NCBI GenBank assembly: GCA_031280075.1
Contig: JAITHG010000071.1
Coordinates: 1 to 13,143, forward strand
Reading direction: 5' to 3'
DNA length: 13,143 nt
Source of the DNA: Eubacteriales Family XIII. Incertae Sedis bacterium
Lineage (GTDB): Bacteria > Bacillota_A > Clostridia > Peptostreptococcales > Anaerovoracaceae
The position numbers and the translations under genes are program-made. Position 1 is the first letter of the stretch. Every line of letters begins with the position of its first letter. Below are positions 5,949-11,831 of the stretch, piece after piece. Under the pieces are notes generated by a model. It was not told the DNA's origin. It was given only the letters and a program-made list of their open reading frames with translations, and did not search any database.

Positions 5949-8904
5949 GCTTGGGTCTGCACTTGCAATTGTCTGCATATCGGTGCTCATTTTTACAACA
6001 GTCACGTTCGTTGCAGGGGCAAGACACTTCGAATCGTATGCAGCGCCAGAAAAGAAAGCCATTTACGTTTTGCCGGGTTTTCTGGGATCCAATTTGTACA
6101 GTATCGAGGGACGGGATTCGCTGTTGACTGACAAAGTATGGGTATGGATCCCAGCAATACTGGATGAAATCAAACGCAAGACCAATGATCTTACCCTTAG
6201 CAGCAACGGGAAAGGTGTCAAAGTAAGAATCGACAGAAAAAAGGACAAATATGGGGCACTTAAGGTCACGAAACCTCTACAGAGGCAGCTGAAAAAAGAC
6301 TTTAAAGGGGAGTATGACGTAGTATATTTTCCTTTCAACTGGATGCTAAGTTTGGATGATGCCGTCAAGTTACTGAACGATGACATTGAAAACAAACACT
6401 ATAATAATGTGGTTTTTGTTGCCCATAGCACGGGCGGGTTAGTGGCATCGGCTTATCTAAAAAAATATGACGCTACGCGCTCTGTCAATTTTGTAAAGAA
6501 AGCAATTTTAATTGGAGCGCCGCTGTTTGGCACACATATTAGCACAAATGCAATTGTAAATGGTCGGCACAAACTAATAGATGCTGTTCATGACGAGGTA
6601 GGGAAAGCTGCGAAACTTATGGGCGATGAAATGCCTCCTGTCACCAGCTTGCATGCTTTCACCAAGAGAGTCATGCGCAACTCCCCTGCTGCATACCAAC
6701 TGTTGCCGAGTCAAGAGCATCTGTCCTATGAGAAGAATGTCTATATAGACAAAAATACGGCAGTAAAAAGCTTGCCTTCTGCCTCGATGACACGATACAA
6801 AAGCGCCTTAAGGGCACAAGAGAACGTCAATGACTCTATGTTGGAGAGGTTGTCGTCATTTCGCGATGACTCGCTCGGGGGCGACATAGAGAAAATGCTG
6901 ATCGAGTCGCGGACGGAGGTGACAGCGATTGTCGGCACTGGACAGTCGACGATCGACCACTTCATATACGATGTCAACAAGAATGTGATGCGGCTTGAAT
7001 CCTCCGACAACTCCGGGGACGGAACGGTCACGAGGTATAGCGCAGTCGCCTACGATAAAAAAGATGGCTCCCGAATCAAATCTCACTACTTCAGGGGCAT
7101 CGCACACTCCGATCTTGTGAAAACAAAGAAGGTCCTGGAAAAGATATCCGAGGTGATTGCAGGGGACAAGAGCAAAAGTCGCTCAATCTCCGTTGCGGAC
7201 GAACAGTCTACCGATGAGCCTGAAAGCAATATGGAAGGCATCATCCGTGTCGATGTGGTCGCGGACACCGCTGTAGGAATAGACATCCGGAACGTATCGG
7301 GGGAAACAGTGGCGGCGGTCGAGGAAGGGATCGGGGCAGGGTTCTTCAGCGAGGAACTGGGCGATGTTGACCTTCTTGCTGACGACGAGGGCATCGAGGA
7401 GGAGGACGACGACCCAATCGAGTATGCCCCTGACGAGCCTGTTCCTGACCGCGGAGATTTTCTTTACATCGAACAACCGCATGAAAAAGGAACGGACGCA
7501 ACCCTCTACCTCACAAGCAGGGGATACAGCATGCACTTCTCCGCAGGCAGTGGGGCGGATATCCCTGCAAATCTTTCCGTTAAGGTGACAAGCCTGGACA
7601 AGGAGGGGCGTGACACAGCCACAGCCGAATATTTAGTTACCAAGACAGGTGTAGGTGGAACGCTGCTCACTCTGGACATGACTGAGACAGAGGCGGCAGG
7701 CATACAGCTTGGGGCACTTGGCGGCAATGTCAATGGCGCAACCGTGATCCATCCGACTGCCTGGACCCTCGATGAAATGATTGTATTGGAAGATATTGGC
7801 GCAAGCACACAAGCAGCCCTGCAGGGGGTTGACGTGGACGCAGGCACCATCACCCGCAGCGCACTCACATGGCTGTCATCCGACTCGGAGGTCGCCACAG
7901 TGGACGACGAAGGACAGGTCAATGCGGTCGGCTTCGGCCGCGCGACCATCTATGCTGCCTTGCCTGGAGCCGAGAGGGTCACCCGCTCGTGTGAAGTGCT
8001 CGTGCCACTTTGTGCAGAAAACATCCAGATCAATGACATCGTGGTGCAAGCGGGATGCAGGAAGTATATCGATCCGACCTTTGATTCTGTGGATGTGACG
8101 CAAGACAAAATCGACTACGCTTTCGATGAGACGCAGGGCATCATCTCCATCGCGGACGGTGTGGTGACAGGGCTTCGCCCAGGCACAATCAGCGTTACAG
8201 GCAAGGCGGAAGGCGGCGCTGAAGACAGCTTCACCGTGACCGTCCTGCCCGAAGGCGCTACTGTCGTCGGTGGCGGTGGCGGTGGCGGTGGCGGTTCTTC
8301 CACAAACACAGGGAACTCCGGTGGCAAGGGCAAGGAGGACGACAAGGACGACACCGTGGGCAGCGGAAGTGCCGGAGGAAATGACCTCGGCACCTTTGCG
8401 CAGGACATCGCTGTCGGGAAGATAGCGGACTGTGCCTTCACGGGCAAGCAAGTCAAGCCTGTGCCCGTTGTTACAAAGGGCGGGAAGAGGCTTGCAGTCG
8501 GTCAGGACTACACTGTCTCGTATGGCACGAACAAAGCGATCGGCATCGGCAAAGTGACTGTCAAGGGCATCGGCTCTTATGCCGGAGAGCGGACGGTGCA
8601 GTTCCGCATCGTGCCAAAGCAGGTGTTGCTGAAGACTGTCACGGCAGGCAAGGGACAGCTCATTGCCAAGTGGAAAAAATCCTCTGCAGATCAAATGGTG
8701 ACGCAGTACCAGGTACGCTACCGCGCCAATGGATCCGGAGTATGGAAAGTCAGAACCGTCACTTCGCAGAAGGCATCGCTCACCCTTACGAGACTCAGGG
8801 CAGGGAAGGTATACCAGCTCGAGATACGCGCCTGCAAGCAGATAGGCAAGGAGAGCTTCAGCAGCCCATGGAGCTTGGCGAAGGCGAGTCCGCGCGTCAA
8901 GTAA
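5929..8904 (+). CDS. Secreted LCAT/lipase-like alpha/beta hydrolase with Ig-like, beta and Fn3 domains
   Basis: A 991-residue exported protein. Residues 1-31 form a signal peptide (basic start, hydrophobic core at about 10-30). The hydrolase domain covers about 44-410: PGFLGSNLY at 49-57 (oxyanion region), nucleophile S167 in AHSTGG, acid D364 in SGDGTV, and H393 in AHSDL. The order and the GDGTV motif point to the LCAT/phospholipase group acting on ester lipids. Next come an acidic stretch (484-503), a beta-rich unknown part (505-610), a BIG2-like domain (about 612-692; WLSSDSEVATVD..G.VNAV), a weaker second one (about 696-774), nine glycines (781-789), an acidic/Ser-rich linker, a beta domain (about 826-896; DYTVSYGTN...VTVKGIGSYAG) and an Fn3-like end (898-991). 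There is no LPXTG or SLH anchor. The start at 5929 has GAGG eight bases upstream; M5 (5941) is an alternative. GC content steps up near 6840, suggesting a mosaic gene. Confidence 0.85.
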   Translation: MYRKMNRLGSALAIVCISVLIFTTVTFVAGARHFESYAAPEKKAIYVLPGFLGSNLYSIEGRDSLLTDKVWVWIPAILDEIKRKTNDLTLSSNGKGVKVRIDRKKDKYGALKVTKPLQRQLKKDFKGEYDVVYFPFNWMLSLDDAVKLLNDDIENKHYNNVVFVAHSTGGLVASAYLKKYDATRSVNFVKKAILIGAPLFGTHISTNAIVNGRHKLIDAVHDEVGKAAKLMGDEMPPVTSLHAFTKRVMRNSPAAYQLLPSQEHLSYEKNVYIDKNTAVKSLPSASMTRYKSALRAQENVNDSMLERLSSFRDDSLGGDIEKMLIESRTEVTAIVGTGQSTIDHFIYDVNKNVMRLESSDNSGDGTVTRYSAVAYDKKDGSRIKSHYFRGIAHSDLVKTKKVLEKISEVIAGDKSKSRSISVADEQSTDEPESNMEGIIRVDVVADTAVGIDIRNVSGETVAAVEEGIGAGFFSEELGDVDLLADDEGIEEEDDDPIEYAPDEPVPDRGDFLYIEQPHEKGTDATLYLTSRGYSMHFSAGSGADIPANLSVKVTSLDKEGRDTATAEYLVTKTGVGGTLLTLDMTETEAAGIQLGALGGNVNGATVIHPTAWTLDEMIVLEDIGASTQAALQGVDVDAGTITRSALTWLSSDSEVATVDDEGQVNAVGFGRATIYAALPGAERVTRSCEVLVPLCAENIQINDIVVQAGCRKYIDPTFDSVDVTQDKIDYAFDETQGIISIADGVVTGLRPGTISVTGKAEGGAEDSFTVTVLPEGATVVGGGGGGGGGSSTNTGNSGGKGKEDDKDDTVGSGSAGGNDLGTFAQDIAVGKIADCAFTGKQVKPVPVVTKGGKRLAVGQDYTVSYGTNKAIGIGKVTVKGIGSYAGERTVQFRIVPKQVLLKTVTAGKGQLIAKWKKSSADQMVTQYQVRYRANGSGVWKVRTVTSQKASLTLTRLRAGKVYQLEIRACKQIGKESFSSPWSLAKASPRVK
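8269..8295 (+). repeat. GGTGGC hexanucleotide repeat encoding polyglycine
   Basis: Four and a half GGTGGC units encode nine consecutive glycines joining the Ig-like part to the C-terminal module of the hydrolase. Gain or loss of units keeps the reading frame, so linker length could vary between strains. Confidence 0.85.
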
Positions 8905-8910
8905 AACGAC

Positions 8911-8940
8911 TGACATGAGGTTTCCTTATGACCTCTTCGA
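8911..8940 (+). terminator. Weak hairpin after the hydrolase gene
   Basis: CATGAGG/CCTTATG (one G-T wobble, TTT loop) or, alternatively, GAGGT (8917-8921) with ACCTC (8931-8935) can pair just after the stop at 8904, and CCTC-TTC-GAGG overlaps the second. No U-tract follows, so termination here is doubtful. Confidence 0.25.
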
Positions 8941-9083
8941 GGCAGGGGCATAGGCAGCAGGCAAGTACATTGAACTGCCGCGCAGCCCCGCGCAAGATGT
9001 TCGATTTCTAGGACGGAGACGGAAAGGTTGGTGTATCGTGCTGTTCCGGTCGTGCCTCGCAAGCGGGATGCCGACGAAAGAAC

Positions 9084-9119
9084 GACCCCTTCCTGTCTCA
9101 CCCAAGCCAGAAAGGGGTC
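9084..9119 (-). terminator. Probable intrinsic terminator of the beta-helix protein gene
   Basis: GACCCCTTCCTG (9084-9095) and CAGAAAGGGGTC (9108-9119) pair over 12 positions with one mismatch and a 12-nt loop. On the minus strand this follows the stop at 9155 by 35 nt and is followed by GTTCTTTC, a short T-rich tail. The remainder of the 250-bp convergent gap (8905-9154) shows no gene. Confidence 0.5.
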
Positions 9120-9154
9120 ACCCCGTTTGCCCCCACGCGCCCCTTGCGCCTGTC

Positions 9155-11491
9155 CTACTTCACCGGCTGGCTGAACTTGACGGCAGACCAGGCGGAGTAG
9201 TAGCGGGTGTCATCGATGGTCTTGAAGGAACGCACCATGACGTAGTAGCGCTTGTTCTTCATCAGGCGCTTCTGGAGCGTGACGACCGAGATATTGGACT
9301 TCACGGTGCGCACGTACCACTTGCTCGACCCTGCTGCGCGGTAGCGAACCTGGTAGTTCGTGACTTTCTGCACGGCGGGAACCTTCTTCCACTGCACCTT
9401 CAGCTTGCCCTCCGTGGGCGTGAGCCGCAGGATGCCCGTCCGGGTCGGGACGATGCTGAAGATCGCCGAGGCGCCGTCGATGTAGCTGCCCTCGCCGTGC
9501 ACCGTGACCAAGGCTGTCCCGATCACGGTGTTGTCCTTGTAGGTGACGGAGTAGTCCACGCCGGGCGTGAGCGTCTTGCCGTTCAGGACGACCTGGATGG
9601 CTGGGCGCAGTGCGCTCCCGGTGTAGCGCAGAGAGCGGCTCGCCGTCGTGACCGTCGCAGTCCGGATGGAGATGCGGTTCGCGCTGCCGTCCCCGTTGCC
9701 GAGGGCGCCGCCCGTCGTGTTCAGTCCGGGGCTGGTCGTGGTCGGAGGTGTGGTCATGCCGCCTCCGCCCCCTCCGCCGCTTTGTCCGGTGACCGTAATC
9801 GAAAGTTGTTTCGTGTCGTCCGGATTGATGCCGTTTGCCGCCTTGACAGTGAAGGTGAACGTCCCCGTAGCCGTGGGCACGCCTGCAATCACGCCAGTGG
9901 CAGAAAGCGTCAGCCCTGGGGGCAAGGTGCCGCTGTCTATCGACCGAGTGATGGGTACCGTTCCCGTCGCCAAGACGGTTTGGCTGTACGCCGCGCCCCG
10001 CGTGCCGTTCGGCAACGTGGATGTGGTGATCAACGGCGCCGTGCCGCCCGTGACCACGATGTCGTCAATGGGCAGAAACCCCGGATTCGCCCCTTTTTGA
10101 TAGGCAATGCCGCCGATGGGTACTTCTGATAATTGCCACGCCCAGTATGCCTGCACCAGACTGCCCGAAGGGGAAGTAAGAATATCGTCTGTAGAATTTG
10201 ACACATAGGTAAGATCCGATGGCGCAGCAGACTTTTTCCAATTCAGCACGATGCCGTCGCCGGTTGGCGCAGTGAACAACGAAGTGGCATCACGCATATA
10301 AATAACCGCATCGCTGCTGCTGGAGTCATCGCTTGCGATTCCGTCCCCGAAACCAAAGACCAGGGCATCACCGCTCACGGCTACGGAAGCGTTGATGCCG
10401 GTAGTGTAAATGGCATTGCTCGCCGTCGTGCCCAGCGTTCCGCCGCTGATTGCTATGCTAGGGCTTACAACTGAATAAATGCCGAACACTCCTGCGAGAA
10501 TTTTACCGCCACTGATGACGATGTCGATGTCATTGGTCATGCACATAATCCCGTTGCTCCTGGCATGGATCGTGCCCCCGTCTATCGTAACGTCACAGCA
10601 GGTATCAATGCCTATGTCCGCATCGATCTCACCACCGGTCATCATCAGGCTGGGAGAAGTCGAGTCCATGCAAATACCGGTGCCGCCTGCCGCCTCCAGT
10701 TTCCCCGTATCGCTAAGCGTGACCGTGATTCCGGTGCCAACCCCGGTATAGACAGCGTTGGTGGAATCGCCCGATGCCAGTACCGTGCCACCGCTTATAT
10801 TGAGCGCACTGTTGTCTCCGGTCACGGAAACAGCATCGCTGTCGGCTCCGTGACTTTCTACCGTGCCACCCGAGATGTTGACTTCCCCATTTGCTGTGGT
10901 TGAAGCAATCGCTGCGTAAAAATCCCCGGTATGGCTTATCAGACCGCCGGTCACGTCCACCTTCCCTGCTCTGATCGCGATGCCATAATCCTTTGTGTTT
11001 TGCACCTCACCGCCGTCGCTGACGACGATGCGAGTGGAGTCGCGGCTGCTGATGATCACCGATGCCTCGCCGATAAGAGCGCCACCCTCCGCAACTTCAA
11101 AAACGCCACCGGATCCGCCATAGAGGTTGATAACGCCCAAAAGGAAGGGATCAGCACTGTCTGCGGGTTCGGTGGTAAGCGATGCCTTCCACAGCACGGT
11201 GACGCCACTGTCAATCGCCAGCGTGAGTTCCGTGCTTGCATTTTCAATCGTACCGGTAACGGTTACAGTATTGCCATCGACGCTTGCCGATGCCGATAGA
11301 CCGTCGCCGGTTGCGCCCGGGCCGCCCGTATAGGTGTTGATGGTAGTAGCAAGGCTGGCAGCGTCATCCAAAGGAACGATCGCAAGGTCTTCCATTGCGC
11401 TTGCCGCAATGGGTGCAGTGGTAAGGATCAAAGCGAATGACAATAAGCACGCCATGATCCTCAATGGTAGACTGGTTCGTTTGGTTTTCAT
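9155..11491 (-). CDS. Secreted beta-helix surface protein with putative Ig, beta and Fn3 tail
   Basis: A 778-residue exported protein. The signal peptide spans residues 1-32 (KTKR start, hydrophobic core, AASA end). Residues about 60-470 carry recurring ISGGT-like turns (178, 204, 230, 282, 301, 324, 346), about 19-26 residues apart. This is the pattern of a right-handed parallel beta-helix as in pectate-lyase-fold adhesins, with no catalytic residues I can identify. A He_PIG-type putative Ig domain follows (about 484-568; LPPGLTLSATGVIAGVPTAT), then seven glycines (572-578), a Thr/Pro linker, a beta domain (about 610-682; DYSVTYKDN...VTVHGEGSYI) and an Fn3-like end (684-778) homologous to the neighbouring hydrolase tail. 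The longer frame from 11626 is rejected: ATG at 11491 has AGAGAGG eight bases upstream and begins the signal peptide. Likely role: adhesion or surface structure (inference). The leader contains an attenuator-like structure. Confidence 0.85.
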   Translation of the reverse strand: MKTKRTSLPLRIMACLLSFALILTTAPIAASAMEDLAIVPLDDAASLATTINTYTGGPGATGDGLSASASVDGNTVTVTGTIENASTELTLAIDSGVTVLWKASLTTEPADSADPFLLGVINLYGGSGGVFEVAEGGALIGEASVIISSRDSTRIVVSDGGEVQNTKDYGIAIRAGKVDVTGGLISHTGDFYAAIASTTANGEVNISGGTVESHGADSDAVSVTGDNSALNISGGTVLASGDSTNAVYTGVGTGITVTLSDTGKLEAAGGTGICMDSTSPSLMMTGGEIDADIGIDTCCDVTIDGGTIHARSNGIMCMTNDIDIVISGGKILAGVFGIYSVVSPSIAISGGTLGTTASNAIYTTGINASVAVSGDALVFGFGDGIASDDSSSSDAVIYMRDATSLFTAPTGDGIVLNWKKSAAPSDLTYVSNSTDDILTSPSGSLVQAYWAWQLSEVPIGGIAYQKGANPGFLPIDDIVVTGGTAPLITTSTLPNGTRGAAYSQTVLATGTVPITRSIDSGTLPPGLTLSATGVIAGVPTATGTFTFTVKAANGINPDDTKQLSITVTGQSGGGGGGGMTTPPTTTSPGLNTTGGALGNGDGSANRISIRTATVTTASRSLRYTGSALRPAIQVVLNGKTLTPGVDYSVTYKDNTVIGTALVTVHGEGSYIDGASAIFSIVPTRTGILRLTPTEGKLKVQWKKVPAVQKVTNYQVRYRAAGSSKWYVRTVKSNISVVTLQKRLMKNKRYYVMVRSFKTIDDTRYYSAWSAVKFSQPVK

Positions 11492-11538
11492 AATCCACAC
11501 CTCTCTTTTTGGTTCCCCTTCTGTGCGGGTCGCGCCGC

Positions 11539-11563
11539 AAAAAAACTGAGGACGCGAATCCTC
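11539..11563 (-). terminator. Terminator-like hairpin with U7 inside the beta-helix gene leader (possible attenuator)
   Basis: On the minus strand GAGGA and TCCTC form a stem around a TTCGCG loop (11548-11563), followed by AG and seven T residues (11545-11539), about 47 nt before the ATG at 11491. An intrinsic terminator upstream of a start codon suggests transcription attenuation. Alternatively it ends a short separate RNA. Confidence 0.55.
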
Positions 11564-11568
11564 TGCTT

Positions 11569-11584
11569 GTGCCCGGTTGGGCAC
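11569..11584 (-). other. Leader hairpin upstream of the attenuator
   Basis: On the minus strand GTGCCC-AACC-GGGCAC is a perfect 6-bp stem. An overlapping alternative, GTTGG with CCAAC, uses part of its 5' arm, so two exclusive folds are possible in the leader. No known riboswitch consensus was recognised. Confidence 0.4.
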
Positions 11585-11608
11585 TTGCCAACTCTCGCCC
11601 ATAGTATA

Positions 11609-11624
11609 GTCTTCGGGACAAGAC
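11609..11624. promoter_or_regulatory. Inverted repeat next to the minus-strand -10-like sequence, possible operator
   Basis: GTCTT-CGGGAC-AAGAC lies immediately upstream of the TACTAT/TATACT hexamers that could be the -10 of the beta-helix gene, where a consensus -35 is lacking. A regulator bound here would contact the promoter. Short arms (5 bp), so tentative. Confidence 0.25.
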
Positions 11625-11708
11625 AATGGGGGAATGGTTGCAGGATTTTAACCGTTCATTCTATTATTGCTCTTGCCGCTTACGCATCCAAGTTGTAAAA
11701 CAGGGGGA

Positions 11709-11750
11709 TTATCCACAAAAGAGCGTGAATGAATGCGCCTCTGTGGATTG
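11709..11750. promoter_or_regulatory. Dyad with a perfect DnaA-box 9-mer overlapping the enzyme promoter
   Basis: TTATCCACA (11709-11717) equals the strong DnaA-box consensus. The inverted TGTGGATTG (11742-11750) is a near match, giving a 7-bp dyad ATCCACA/TGTGGAT around 24 nt, and it overlaps the -35 of the downstream promoter. A third near match, TAATCCACA, sits at 11491-11499 beside the beta-helix start. It could equally be the operator of another regulator. Confidence 0.4.
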
Positions 11751-11776
11751 AACTGTTTCCGGATGCGCGATACTAT
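11748..11776 (+). promoter_or_regulatory. Predicted promoter of the glycyl radical enzyme gene
   Basis: TTGAAC (11748-11753) and TACTAT (11771-11776) are 17 nt apart. The start would be near 11783, with a leader of about 49 nt ending in AAGGAGG (11818-11824), seven bases before the ATG at 11832. The -10 is imperfect (4/6). Confidence 0.45.
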
Positions 11777-11831
11777 GTAGAAAAGATCGTTTCTGTAATC
11801 GCTCCGCAGCCGGAACGAAGGAGGCACCGAC

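Larger units (their letters stand above)
8708..9354. repeat. Inverted pair of near-identical 19-mers in the convergent Fn3 tails
   Basis: ACCAGGTACGCTACCGCGC at 8708-8726 reappears on the opposite strand at 9336-9354 with one mismatch. Both encode the YQVRYRA block of the shared C-terminal Fn3 module. The arms lie about 610 bp apart in inverted orientation because the genes converge. Confidence 0.7.
11492..11831. other. Divergent regulatory region between the beta-helix and glycyl radical enzyme genes
   Basis: 340 bp with no gene. In order it holds the beta-helix ribosome binding site, a U7 tract with a terminator-like hairpin (11539-11563), a second hairpin (11569-11584), TACTAT/TATACT -10-like hexamers on the minus strand (11601-11608) without a good -35, an inverted repeat (11609-11624), a dyad containing a DnaA-box sequence (11709-11750), the rightward promoter (11748-11776) and the AAGGAGG site of the enzyme gene. 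Confidence 0.6.

Noticed and set aside
7876..8916. 346-residue frame on the minus strand
   Set aside because: It is antisense to the Ig-like and Fn3 parts of the hydrolase, whose domains are clearly recognisable in the plus frame.
9038..10129. 363-residue frame on the plus strand
   Set aside because: It lies antisense to the Fn3/beta tail and part of the beta-helix protein, lacks a ribosome binding site and reads as low-complexity Arg/Gly/His-rich sequence.
11500..11600. c-di-GMP, ZTP, fluoride or guanidine riboswitch in the beta-helix leader
   Set aside because: None of their conserved cores could be found by eye; left as an unassigned attenuator-like leader.
11492..11831. Replication origin
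   Set aside because: Only one perfect and two near DnaA boxes, no AT-rich unwinding element and no dnaA, dnaN or rpmH neighbours.
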